Notes: generated from the letters alone by a model not told the origin. A stretch of 33,544 bases of DNA from Puniceicoccaceae bacterium (GCA_007692545.1 REBV01000190.1:1-33544), one strand, 5' to 3'; counted from the first letter of the stretch, positions 1 to 9,528 are shown. Numbers and translations: made by a program.

Positions 1-1
1 A

Positions 2-124
2 CAACTCTTCATCAACAACTACTCCAGCAACAACACCCATCCCCAGCTCTGGGATAAAGTATGCCAACGAATAGAGCATCTGGTCGCCTCAAAAGAACGG
101 CTTCTTAAAAAACGCCCGGCGTGA
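2..124 (+). CDS. C-terminal end of a CDS entering from the left edge (unknown product)
   Basis: Open frame from base 2 to TGA at 122-124: ...QLFINNYSSNNTHPQLWDKVCQRIEHLVASKERLLKKRPA*. Confidence 0.4.
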   Translation, partial: QLFINNYSSNNTHPQLWDKVCQRIEHLVASKERLLKKRPA

Positions 125-230
125 TGGATTGCTCCTACCCTCCGGCCAAAATGCCAATTCGCCAGACCCATTAGCCTCGACTTAAATACACTTGCGAACC
201 GGGCTTTAATTTCTACTTCTCACACACATC

Positions 231-908
231 ATGCCCGCGCTACATGACTCTCCAGCCCTTTCATCGATCATCAAGCTTGCTTACCGGTATCGATTGAACC
301 GGCTACACCAACACCTTTGTCATCACTACTGGCAATTTCAGGAATTCGATAAAGCCAGTTTCTGCATTATTTCTGCGGAAGTTGATCGTATTATGTTCAA
401 TGAGAAATTTCCGTTTTCGGTTGTTGGCAGTGATGCAGTTGTCGGCGTTGGGCGTGGTGGCTGGGACTCCATGGTTGAAAAATTTGAAGGAAAACGGATT
501 TTCCGCTCCATCCGTCAGCGTTTTTGTGAAGGCGCAGAATGGGAAGATACTGTTCAATTCAAACGATCCATTCGCGACATTGAACGCGGCCGAAGGACAT
601 GGAATGGATGCCAGGCAGTCAGTGATCTGCACCAACACTGTCAATCGATTGATGCGCTTTATCAGAGTATGCAGCAATCAGGCTATCAGATTGACCTAAA
701 GCCAAGCCCACGGAGAAAAATTCAAAATACCTGTTTCCCGGATTTAATCTCGGTGGCAGCAGATCGAAATGGCAATTTCATACGCTGTGAAGGAGGCAGG
801 CATCGACTTGCGATTGCAAAAATACTGGGCATTCAGAAAATCCCGGCAGTCCTTCAGATTAAGCATAAGCTCTGCAACGATAACTTTGATACAATCCATA
901 CTGTTTAA
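231..908 (+). CDS. ParB/Srx-like domain protein, hypothetical (paralogue of 2281-3039)
   Basis: 225-aa ORF; C-terminal 'ISVAADRNGNFIRCEGGRHRLAIAKILGIQKIPAVLQIKHK' resembles the ParB-like G-x-H-R motif. Confidence 0.65.
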   Translation: MPALHDSPALSSIIKLAYRYRLNRLHQHLCHHYWQFQEFDKASFCIISAEVDRIMFNEKFPFSVVGSDAVVGVGRGGWDSMVEKFEGKRIFRSIRQRFCEGAEWEDTVQFKRSIRDIERGRRTWNGCQAVSDLHQHCQSIDALYQSMQQSGYQIDLKPSPRRKIQNTCFPDLISVAADRNGNFIRCEGGRHRLAIAKILGIQKIPAVLQIKHKLCNDNFDTIHTV

Positions 909-967
909 ACGCAAATTATAGATTTAGGTCAGCGGCACCCCAAAACAGTACACCAGAGGCGGCTAAG

Positions 968-2260
968 CTAACGATTACCATTGAATTCGGCAGAGAAGGC
1001 GGAAGCAACTGATTCCACTTCATTTTCAGTCGATAAAAATACCACCCAATCAAATGGCTTTGAGTAAATAAATTCACAATAAAGATCTTCCAGGAAAAGT
1101 ATTGATTCTTCCGAAAGCTCTTTTTTTCTATCCAATAAGGTAGGAGTTTTACAGTTGAAAAAAAACAATCCGCAAGTTGTGGGTATCAAAGCATTAAAGA
1201 GTCTGTAAAACCTGATTTTTCCAGGATGAGGGAAATCAGTCCCCAGACGAATTCCTCGCCCAAGGTAGTCGACAAAAAAACGATCCATTACTATTTTCTT
1301 TCTAAAATTAAATAAACGAAAGAAATACCAATTCAGTAACGAGAAAACGAGGATCAGATTAGAAATCTTCTCGTCCGCCAGATTTTTAGCTATCCGGTCA
1401 CCGGAAAACCACTTCACGATCTTTTTATAAAAGAAATTACGACGAAATAGTCTTTTATAACGGTATTTCAAAAAAAGATCAGGATTGTTCGACAAAACAA
1501 CATCGGTTATCGTGCCTTTCCCCGAGCCGTCAGCTCCTATCACTGGCAAAATGTTTCTGGATCGAATACTCCGGGAAATCCTGGAAGACTTCTTGCGGTA
1601 AAATTCTGCTGCCAAGCCAACTGAAGCAGGGCAAAACCCAAGCTCTGCTAGTCGAAGCAAAGCAAGACGACATGCGTCACGGGCAGAAATCTGATCGTCA
1701 CTCAACTCCATCAAAAGTGATATCACAGCACGACCAAACACATCATCTCCATTAATCTCACTTAAAAACCATTTGGATCGAAATGTATTCTCAGGAGTCG
1801 TTAAGTCTCGTTTTTTGAAAAACAAATGAGTGATAAAAACACAGGCTAGAATTGAGTTCTTATTAACAGAAAATTGTGGGTTCCCGAACAGTTGGGATGC
1901 GGGAAGGACCCCAAACTTGGTGGAATCACCCACGAAATACGACATTTCGATGGAAAACCAAAACTCATAAACGATTCGCTCGAGGCCGGAATCCATGAAA
2001 AACTCCACCTGCCATTTCCGGTATTTGCGTTTGATCAGCTTGAAATGGACACCTTTTTCCTTACAGATAGAAAAAATTAGTTTTAGTATTGAGCAGAAAT
2101 CATCTTTTAGGGCAATAAAATCATAATCACCGGCAACATACGAATCCAATCCGTTGATAAACTTGGGGCGCAGTAATTCAACCTTCAAGCCGGATCGGGA
2201 AATCCCGTCGATACAAGAATTCGAACAATCGATCAGTTTTTTTAGATTTTCCGCATCCAT
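968..2260 (-). CDS. P-loop kinase-like (thymidylate-kinase-like) protein with possible nucleotidyltransferase-like N-terminus
   Basis: 430-aa ORF; Walker A-like 'VIGADGSGKGT'; N-terminal 'VAGDYDFIALKDD'. Confidence 0.65.
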   Translation of the reverse strand: MDAENLKKLIDCSNSCIDGISRSGLKVELLRPKFINGLDSYVAGDYDFIALKDDFCSILKLIFSICKEKGVHFKLIKRKYRKWQVEFFMDSGLERIVYEFWFSIEMSYFVGDSTKFGVLPASQLFGNPQFSVNKNSILACVFITHLFFKKRDLTTPENTFRSKWFLSEINGDDVFGRAVISLLMELSDDQISARDACRLALLRLAELGFCPASVGLAAEFYRKKSSRISRSIRSRNILPVIGADGSGKGTITDVVLSNNPDLFLKYRYKRLFRRNFFYKKIVKWFSGDRIAKNLADEKISNLILVFSLLNWYFFRLFNFRKKIVMDRFFVDYLGRGIRLGTDFPHPGKIRFYRLFNALIPTTCGLFFFNCKTPTLLDRKKELSEESILFLEDLYCEFIYSKPFDWVVFLSTENEVESVASAFSAEFNGNR

Positions 2261-2280
2261 CTATTTAAATACGTATAATT

Positions 2281-3039
2281 TCAAGATTCCGATATATCCG
2301 GGTGGTTATGCATTGTAAGCTTGTCCTTATTGCAAATGGATGATTTCACCCCCGACAAAAATTTATCTCGCGCCCGAACCCAAGTGGAGTGCCTTGCTAA
2401 AACATGGACAGGGATTTTTTCTATGTTCAAAATCCGGGCTAAAGTGACTCGATGCACACCGTCGCGCAATTGAAAATCACCATTTCTATCAATCAAGACC
2501 AGAGGTTCCAGTGAGTGCCTCTGCCGTTTGCTCCCCATTCGATGATCCATGTCCGGAGCGGTATGCCCGTTTTCCTCGTTTGACAAATATCCTTTAGATT
2601 CAATGGAGTGATACAAGCCATCAACGTAAGCACAGCGAATTTCCAGGAATTGCTCTAATGTTTCGTAGCCCCACCAATGCCCCTTTTCTTCGATCTTATT
2701 TCGAGCGTATTCAAAATAAGCAGTTTGGCTCCACTCCAATCCCTGGACAAACCTTTGATTTAACCCCACAAATGTATTCTTATCAGTAATCGGCACTAAC
2801 TCTAATAAATCCCAGTTTCCAGAAACAATTTGCCCCAAACCATCCTTAGTCGAAAACTTTTTATTTACTACATTTATCTCAGACGGGTTCACGAAAATCG
2901 CTTTCTCGGGAGTGGGAAGCTGTGCGTATGAAAATCGATTCCATAAATGGCGTGATGCGCGCTTTAACCCTAAAAAACCATTTATTTTTCTCATACTTAA
3001 CAAAATCTCACCATCGGAAATATTAATTGCAAGACACAA
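2281..3039 (-). CDS. ParB/Srx-like domain protein, hypothetical
   Basis: 252-aa ORF; 'LVLIDRNGDFQLRDGVHRVTLARILNIEKIPVHVLARH' aligns by eye with the ORF at 231-908. Confidence 0.65.
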   Translation of the reverse strand: MCLAINISDGEILLSMRKINGFLGLKRASRHLWNRFSYAQLPTPEKAIFVNPSEINVVNKKFSTKDGLGQIVSGNWDLLELVPITDKNTFVGLNQRFVQGLEWSQTAYFEYARNKIEEKGHWWGYETLEQFLEIRCAYVDGLYHSIESKGYLSNEENGHTAPDMDHRMGSKRQRHSLEPLVLIDRNGDFQLRDGVHRVTLARILNIEKIPVHVLARHSTWVRARDKFLSGVKSSICNKDKLTMHNHPDISES

Positions 3040-3083
3040 GCACCTCCCGCTCTGGATGCGTTGATAAATTAAAAAATCGGAGC

Positions 3084-4226
3084 CTATGGAATGCTCGTGT
3101 ATGCATTGACTAAGAGCTCTACAGTCTTATTTGTAGAGAAGTCTCGCTTTATCTTGGCATGGATTTGCTCAAGCTCGAAATCAGCCATAATACTTGCCTG
3201 GTCCTGCTTTAACAGGCGGATCATTGATTTGGCTAAATAATCCGTTTCCCCCGGTGGATATAAGAAATTTTTGTTTTTTATAAACTCAGGAATCATCCCA
3301 GTAGCTGCGGCCAAAATAGGAGTTCCAGCCGCCACTGTTTCCAACACAGACATTCCAAAGCTTTCGCTCCTGGAAGGATGAATTACCAAAGGAAAAGACC
3401 TGATGGTTTCTGCGTAATTTTCAACCGGATCTAAAAATAGGAGTTTGAACTTTTTAAGTCGATCAGTCGAAAAAAGTTCCTTGGGGTCTTTGCCGTATTG
3501 ATCTCCCAAAAATACAATTTGTGGAAAACTTTCTATTTCACCCGATTTTTCTATAATCAAAAGAGCTTCAACGAGATCCTGCCAACCTTTTCGAGGGCTG
3601 GTAGAGCCAAGCACCAAAACCTTTTCAATTGATTCACCAGGCTTAATCGGCACTGAAGAATAGAATTCGTCAGGAAGCACTCCATTGTAAACTTTCATAT
3701 GGTTACCTGCCGGGAACCACTCTTGTGCACTCTCAAAAAGCGCATCTCCTACAGAAATAATTACATCGTGCCGATCACATCCGTACTTAAAAAAATCACG
3801 CTTTGTCATGCCTGGTGTCCGCAAAGTAAGCACTGATTTAGCATCGAGTGATTGTGCCAGACGGTATCCTAAAATACTGTCTGGATGGTCATTTGCATGG
3901 ACGATCAATCTTGCCTCACTAACAAGATAGTTATTGAGCTTACCCGCGAGGTTTTTACCAAACAATCGATTCGCAAAAAGCCTTCCAGGCAGGCTTCTGG
4001 ACTTCGGGAAATGTGGCGAGAAAACCTGAATACCAAAAGTGCGCGCGTAGGTCGTCAACCACCCTTCCTTACTGGTGACAAGAATCGGGGCTAATTTCTG
4101 AATTTCCGGAGAGGATAATATCCGTGACAATGATTTTTGTGCACCCGCTAAATGCACAGAGTTTTGCACATAAATTACCTGCGTCGAAGTAGCATCTTCC
4201 GGCATTTTTATTAGAGGTTCCTTCAC
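3084..4226 (-). CDS. Glycosyltransferase, GT4/group 1-like
   Basis: 380-aa ORF; 'VLVLGSTSPRKGWQDLVEALL' and 'VIHPSRSESFGMSVLETVAAGTPILAAATGMIPEFI' are typical GT-B C-terminal motifs. Confidence 0.85.
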   Translation of the reverse strand: MKEPLIKMPEDATSTQVIYVQNSVHLAGAQKSLSRILSSPEIQKLAPILVTSKEGWLTTYARTFGIQVFSPHFPKSRSLPGRLFANRLFGKNLAGKLNNYLVSEARLIVHANDHPDSILGYRLAQSLDAKSVLTLRTPGMTKRDFFKYGCDRHDVIISVGDALFESAQEWFPAGNHMKVYNGVLPDEFYSSVPIKPGESIEKVLVLGSTSPRKGWQDLVEALLIIEKSGEIESFPQIVFLGDQYGKDPKELFSTDRLKKFKLLFLDPVENYAETIRSFPLVIHPSRSESFGMSVLETVAAGTPILAAATGMIPEFIKNKNFLYPPGETDYLAKSMIRLLKQDQASIMADFELEQIHAKIKRDFSTNKTVELLVNAYTSIP

Positions 4227-4265
4227 GATTAAATTTGATTTTGCGCAATTACTGAGGCCGTTTAT

Positions 4266-5735
4266 TCATTCAAAGATTTCTTTCAGCCGGTTTTTTATTT
4301 CATGCCTTACTGGCGAGGCATCTTCCCAATTTGATAGTAAACGATCAAAATCAGACTTAAAGTCTTTTTGGAAACGAGCTCTATTCACTAAAAATTTCAT
4401 TCCGTCGGTATCGATTATGCATAGATTCGATTCATCGACCAAAATATTGCTAGCTTTAAAATCGCCGTGGATGGCTCGAACATCTTTGAATCGCCCAAAA
4501 ATCGTGGCCAATTGGGCAATCACTCGTTCTGTATCCTCCTGATTGTTGATAGCTGAAGCCAGATATTCGCTTAAACTTTGTCCTTCACAGCTTTCCATTA
4601 GAAAATAAGCCCGCTTAAGAAGTCCGAATTCACGCTCTTCGACGATCGCCAATGGCTTAGGCGTAGAGATTTCAAGGTGATTGAGTGCTATGCCATTAGC
4701 CCAGCTGCGCATCGCCCGACTCAGGTGAAAACGATGCCGCAGTCGATAGAAAAACGGCTTTGGATTATACCGTTTGATCACGATCTTTTGCCCCGCCCAC
4801 TCGATTTGCTGAACAGTGCAGGTATTGCCATTCTTTAACCTATGCCCTAGATCCATCAGATGATCCGGAGCGGTTTTTAGCTGTGAGATCAGCTCCGGGT
4901 CCAATTGGCGCTGGTAAATCAATGTGTGCTGCCCCTGTCGTGTCTTTTGATACTGCGAACAGTCGCGCTGGCTCTTCTTCAATAGGCGACGCAGGTTCTT
5001 TGCTTCTTCCCGGGCAAGCAGTGTACGAAAGCGTGCACTCTTCAGTTTGCGCAGCAATTGAAAGTCGCCCAACTCATCGCAGACTTCGAAGGCTGATTGT
5101 AGGAATCGGCTGCGGAAAGACTCGGCGGACTTACCCAACATGGCCGCCATTCTGCGGACACGCCATGAGGCGGATCGAGTTCCCCGAGTGAAACGAATCG
5201 AACCCGCATCGATGGTATAAATCGATTGTTTAGCCCATAAAAAATTTCGAAGATGCGCATCGGTTTGATAGACGCCGGAATCCCAATGCTGGAAAAGTAC
5301 TTTGATGAGAGAACGCATTGCTTGCGACATTTCAGCTGAACTCACATTTGTGCTTCGCCTCAACAGTAGCGCAGAGAGCTCTATCGACTGCTCAATAAAC
5401 TCGGTGATCACCCATAATCCACCCAGACCGTCCGCAGCAGTGCACAGCAATTTTGGGCACGCTATCGAGCGCTCGGCCAGCCGGACCAATCCATCCACCT
5501 CACGCTTAAACTCTCTCTGCTGCTTTTTCCCGGAAATGAAGCACTTAGCCACAAGCAATTGACCGGATGCAGCATCCCGAGCCAACCAAACCTCACGACG
5601 CCCCTTCAAATAGCGCAGTGACTGCTGCAAAGCCAGCTCAACCGGCCCACTCCATGCCGCATTGTAGGTATCTACAATTTCAAGTTGGACAACATTCGAC
5701 CCGGCAGCATCAGTACTGTCTTTCAAGCTTTTCAT
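4266..5735 (-). CDS. Lipopolysaccharide (Kdo/WaaP/InaA-like) kinase with two tandem kinase-like domains
   Basis: 489-aa ORF; 'YQTDAHLRNFLWAKQSIYTIDAG' and later 'IHGDFKASNILVDESNLCIIDTDG' are two separate catalytic-loop-like motifs. Confidence 0.75.
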   Translation of the reverse strand: MKSLKDSTDAAGSNVVQLEIVDTYNAAWSGPVELALQQSLRYLKGRREVWLARDAASGQLLVAKCFISGKKQQREFKREVDGLVRLAERSIACPKLLCTAADGLGGLWVITEFIEQSIELSALLLRRSTNVSSAEMSQAMRSLIKVLFQHWDSGVYQTDAHLRNFLWAKQSIYTIDAGSIRFTRGTRSASWRVRRMAAMLGKSAESFRSRFLQSAFEVCDELGDFQLLRKLKSARFRTLLAREEAKNLRRLLKKSQRDCSQYQKTRQGQHTLIYQRQLDPELISQLKTAPDHLMDLGHRLKNGNTCTVQQIEWAGQKIVIKRYNPKPFFYRLRHRFHLSRAMRSWANGIALNHLEISTPKPLAIVEEREFGLLKRAYFLMESCEGQSLSEYLASAINNQEDTERVIAQLATIFGRFKDVRAIHGDFKASNILVDESNLCIIDTDGMKFLVNRARFQKDFKSDFDRLLSNWEDASPVRHEIKNRLKEIFE

Positions 5736-5744
5736 TTTGGAGGG

Positions 5745-6140
5745 TTAATAAGTTTGCACGACCAATTCGGGGATGCGCTCAAAATCGCAGTGATTACGCG
5801 AGACAATAGGAACGCCGCGCGCCAGTGCGTGGCATCCGATCCAAAGGTCATTCGCACCAATCAGATTCCCCGAAGCTTTAAGCCAGCGAAACTGCCTGCG
5901 ATAGACGCCAGCAACGTCAGCCGTCAGCTCCAATAGATCGAGACGGTCGCGGGCGAAAGCGATAAATGGGTGGGCTTCATCACTAAAACCGGTTAAAAAC
6001 TCACCCCAGGCAATTGCCGAAATTTGCAAACGTGCTTGCGCATGTACTTTCAAAAAAGCGGCCACCGCCCCATGCCGCTGCGCTCTCGCTTCTCTCTGAT
6101 AATCAATCAGAAAACAAGTATCGACCATTAAGATGTCCAT
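5745..6140 (-). CDS. vapC: PIN-domain toxin, VapC family
   Basis: 131-aa ORF; 'MVDTCFLIDYQ', 'GEFLTGF', 'GANDLWIGCHALARGVPIVSRNHCDFERI'. Confidence 0.85.
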   Translation of the reverse strand: MDILMVDTCFLIDYQREARAQRHGAVAAFLKVHAQARLQISAIAWGEFLTGFSDEAHPFIAFARDRLDLLELTADVAGVYRRQFRWLKASGNLIGANDLWIGCHALARGVPIVSRNHCDFERIPELVVQTY

Positions 6141-6370
6141 TTATCTTTAGGCGCTGCGTCATTTTGCTGGTCATGCTCCAAAGCCTCCAGGACAGATTCT
6201 TCCACCAGTGGCACATTGTCCATGTTTGAGAGCCAGGCTTGAGCGGTGGGCGCATCCGTATCCCACTTTCCCCGCCGTATGACTTGCGAGAAGGATTCCC
6301 CTGGATGCTTCCTCGCACGGCGCAAACGCGCATAGGCATCTGCCGCAATCGAGATATTCTTCGAACTCAT
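6128..6370 (-). CDS. vapB: Antitoxin, VapB-like; ORF extends to 6406 but MSSKNISIAADAY is the likely start
   Basis: Overlaps the start of the downstream PIN toxin; 'ISIAADAYARLRRARKHPGESFSQVIRRGKW'. Confidence 0.75.
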   Translation of the reverse strand: MSSKNISIAADAYARLRRARKHPGESFSQVIRRGKWDTDAPTAQAWLSNMDNVPLVEESVLEALEHDQQNDAAPKDKWTS

Positions 6371-6463
6371 ACCCACACTCGTATGGGTGCTTTCTGCATT
6401 TGTCAAGGCGAAGCCTCATTCGGGAATAAACAAAAGATCGACGCCACTGGTATGCTGTCGCTA

Positions 6464-6901
6464 TTACAAAATTTCCAGATTGGCTGCTGTGGCATTTTTT
6501 ACGGCCTTTAGATTGATGTTTGCATCGAAAGTCGCGAGTTTCAAACCGTGCTTGGCTGCCAAAGCCAGCAGGTAGATGTCAGTGATCTGTTTCGAACCAA
6601 GGATATGCTGGAGATCAAATAGCCCTTGATTGGTTAAACTGATTGAGTCCTCAATTAAACAATGGTCTTGCCTGGCTATAAAGCCATCCAAGCGACGAAT
6701 AATATCCGGGGGAGTTAGACGAATCTTTTTACTGTAGTTGGGGTTGGAAAGAATACGAATCAAACCGTTTTCCACGAGAGGACAGCTTGCTATTCCCGCA
6801 CTGGATTGAGCCTCCAACCAACTGTGCGCCCGGTCGTTGAAAATGTGATCAGCATCGAAAAGTGCGATCAAGACATTGATATCAAGCAGTGCCCGCATCA
6901 A
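6464..6901 (-). CDS. vapC: PIN-domain toxin, VapC family
   Basis: 145-aa ORF; 'MMRALLDINVLIALFDADH', 'DIYLLALAAKHGLKLATFDANI'. Confidence 0.85.
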   Translation of the reverse strand: MMRALLDINVLIALFDADHIFNDRAHSWLEAQSSAGIASCPLVENGLIRILSNPNYSKKIRLTPPDIIRRLDGFIARQDHCLIEDSISLTNQGLFDLQHILGSKQITDIYLLALAAKHGLKLATFDANINLKAVKNATAANLEIL

Positions 6902-7128
6902 ATGCCTTCTTCGTCCAAGATCGACTGGACGTGATTGAGTGTGATCAACTCATCGCGCCGAGGCAGCATTTCGATACCATTGCGCACTGTCTGCTGTGTG
7001 TGCGGCTCAGGGCAAAGGCCACGCCGTGCCAAGCGGGTGATAATCCTGCCAGTTGTTGTATTTTCCAAAGCAGCCAGATCTTTAGCCGCTTGTAGGACAT
7101 CGGCATCAATTTCCAATGTAGTTCGCAT
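6898..7128 (-). CDS. vapB: Antitoxin, VapB-like ribbon-helix-helix
   Basis: 76-aa ORF 'MRTTLEIDADVLQAAKDLAALENTTTGRIITRLARRGL', overlapping the PIN toxin start by 4 bp. Confidence 0.8.
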   Translation of the reverse strand: MRTTLEIDADVLQAAKDLAALENTTTGRIITRLARRGLCPEPHTQQTVRNGIEMLPRRDELITLNHVQSILDEEGI

Positions 7129-7154
7129 ACATCAGATGCAACTGCATTTGATGT
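7129..7154. promoter_or_regulatory. Palindromic candidate operator of the second VapBC pair
   Basis: ACATCAGATGCAACTGCATTTGATGT, 11 of 13 symmetric pairs, directly abutting the antitoxin ATG. Confidence 0.5.
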
Positions 7155-7233
7155 GACTAGTCAAGGTGTAAACGGTCAGTCGGAAATAAACACCCCTTTT
7201 GAAGATGCAACAGCGCCAGGCCGCGATCAATTA

Positions 7234-9528
7234 CTAGCCAAAGGCCTTGCGCGCCTTCCGTTTCATCCGCTTGAGCGAGGCTTTGAAGGCATATAGCTTG
7301 AAACTTAGCCTTTGCCATGCCGTGAAGGCTGCCTTTTCTTTCTCCAGATACGCAGTCATGAAATAGGCTTGCCGTTCCGGGTCCAGCTTGTGGGCGAGCC
7401 GTTTCAAATCGGCCACACGTTGACTGCGGCTGAAACGCTGGTTGGCGAAACGTGCCCGCGCCGTGTCGATGAGTGAAAAGACCAGCCGATTGTCAGCTTC
7501 GATTCGCACCAGTACGTTGCCCCCGGAAAGATCCCGGAAGTAAACGCCGCGTGAATGAACTGTGCGGATAAAATCCACCAGCTCAGAAGCAAATGCTTCA
7601 AAACTAAAGCCCTCCACCCTTTCTTCACCTTTGGCATAGGCAATAAAGAATCGGCGTACACTCAGCCGTGTCTGGGCATGCTCACAGATAAACCAGTTGT
7701 CCAGGACCCGCTTCGGATCGCGATGCTCAAAGTAGGCCACTACCTTGGGCGTTTCGATGCCACGCCGCATTAGCTGACTCGTGCCGTTCCAACTGCGCAC
7801 TGCTTTGGAGGGCTTTGTTCGATCCAAAATACGTTTGTGCCAGGCAACCCGAACCGGCTTCTTCACCACCAGCGATTGGCCGGGAGCGAGCGGATGCTCC
7901 ACCGTCCAAATCGCATTGCGTGCATCGCGTAGTATCCGGTCCGCCGGAGCGGTACCCAGCGAGTCCGGTTTCAACGCGGCAATTAAGCGATCGGCCTCAT
8001 CACCGGATCGCGCATAGACCAGCCCACGCCAGGTTTCCGTCTGATAGTCGTAGTAGCGGAAGCCGTCCTGTGCACGGGCCGCTACCACCTGCGGCATGAG
8101 CTTGGCTGCAGGCTGGATCGCGATGGCTGTCCCCGGCTCCCAGCACAGATAGACGGGGGATTCGCTGAAGAATTTCGGCACCCCGGGCAGCAGCTCACCA
8201 TCACGGCTATAGACCGCACGGATCGAACCCAGGCTCGCTTTCGCATACACTTCAGCGGCACAGGCCAAGCTACCGTTTTTGGTCCAGACGACATGAAAGT
8301 GTGCCTCCCCTTGGTTAAAGGCGTGCACCTCCAGGCCCTTCCGCCCGCAAAGCCGCCCGACATAGCCCGCTCCTGACAGCTGACGGTGAAGCATCTTGAA
8401 TGCATAAAAGGCGGCACGGCGACGCCACTCACCAGGCGCTCCGGGCATTTCCCGGTAGTCGGCCACCACATCCCGAACGGTACGATCTTCGGGCAGGCCC
8501 ATACCATCGTCCAGTAAGCCCTCCCGCTGACTCACCAGGGGCCCCCAGTAGAAGCGCTCAAAGGTCCCTTCCGAGGCGCAAAGCACAAAATAGCGCACCA
8601 AATAGTCGGCCATCTGTTCCTCCGGGGACGCTAAAATACGCTCAATGCGCGGCAGGGTCCAAAAGGCACAGCTTGACCAGTTCCGCTGGATCCCGTTACG
8701 CCGCCCGATGGCAGCGACCAGCCGCAGCTTTTTAATCAAATCATAGCCGTGCAAGCCTTTCATCGACTCACCCAGGATCTTTCGATCCAGTGCCTCCGGC
8801 TCAATTGCCCGCTCGGCAAACATATTGTTCGAATGAATCTCAGGTAAAAGCCCTCGCCGCTTGAGCATCCCGAGCACACCCGCATTATACTGCGGCTCGA
8901 AGTCCGTCACATTCGGGCCGACCAGCAGCAAGCCGCTTTCCTTGACCAAAGGAAAGGCCGCTGCCCAAGCCGCGAGAAAGCCCTCCAGGCTGTAACCCGA
9001 CCACTTTGCACGATTGATCGTTGTCCCAATCTCAACGGCTTCGATCAGTCCCGATGCCTGGGCCAGGCTCTCCTGGACAAAGTGGCCCCACGCCTCCACC
9101 GCCGCTTGCGCGGGCATTTGCCGCGCCTGCTCCAAGGCTTGCACCAGGTGCAGGAGCACAGCGATCCGGGCCTCGTTCAAAGCTCGCAACAAAGGCAGCA
9201 GAGATTCCATCGTGGAGGCTTCAGAGAAATCAATCCGCACGGATTTGACTCCGAGCTCTTCCAACAATGCCATGGTTGCCTGGGTCGCCTCAAGATCTCT
9301 GGGCGCGGCCAGACACACCCCGATGAAGGTGTCGGCGAGCTCCCGTCTACCGCTCGTGCGATTGCAGGGCGTTTGATTGCCGTTCAGCCCGAAGCGTAGA
9401 CCTTTGGCCGCCTCCAGCAAAAACTCCATATCCAAACGACCCGGCGGAGACAAATTAACGAACTTGGCTTTCGTCTTCGCCGAGCGGACGGGTAACGGGC
9501 ACTCGATTGGACGTTGAGTTTCAGGCAT
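7234..9528 (-). CDS. Fusion protein: TIM-barrel glycoside-hydrolase-like N-terminus plus Kdo/WaaP-type lipopolysaccharide kinase C-terminus
   Basis: 764-aa ORF; 'VKSVRIDFS...VEIGTTINRAKWSGYSLEGFLAAW...LLVGPNVTDFEP' and C-terminal 'HSRGVYFRDLSGGNVLV...FSLIDTARARF'. Confidence 0.7.
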   Translation of the reverse strand: MPETQRPIECPLPVRSAKTKAKFVNLSPPGRLDMEFLLEAAKGLRFGLNGNQTPCNRTSGRRELADTFIGVCLAAPRDLEATQATMALLEELGVKSVRIDFSEASTMESLLPLLRALNEARIAVLLHLVQALEQARQMPAQAAVEAWGHFVQESLAQASGLIEAVEIGTTINRAKWSGYSLEGFLAAWAAAFPLVKESGLLLVGPNVTDFEPQYNAGVLGMLKRRGLLPEIHSNNMFAERAIEPEALDRKILGESMKGLHGYDLIKKLRLVAAIGRRNGIQRNWSSCAFWTLPRIERILASPEEQMADYLVRYFVLCASEGTFERFYWGPLVSQREGLLDDGMGLPEDRTVRDVVADYREMPGAPGEWRRRAAFYAFKMLHRQLSGAGYVGRLCGRKGLEVHAFNQGEAHFHVVWTKNGSLACAAEVYAKASLGSIRAVYSRDGELLPGVPKFFSESPVYLCWEPGTAIAIQPAAKLMPQVVAARAQDGFRYYDYQTETWRGLVYARSGDEADRLIAALKPDSLGTAPADRILRDARNAIWTVEHPLAPGQSLVVKKPVRVAWHKRILDRTKPSKAVRSWNGTSQLMRRGIETPKVVAYFEHRDPKRVLDNWFICEHAQTRLSVRRFFIAYAKGEERVEGFSFEAFASELVDFIRTVHSRGVYFRDLSGGNVLVRIEADNRLVFSLIDTARARFANQRFSRSQRVADLKRLAHKLDPERQAYFMTAYLEKEKAAFTAWQRLSFKLYAFKASLKRMKRKARKAFG

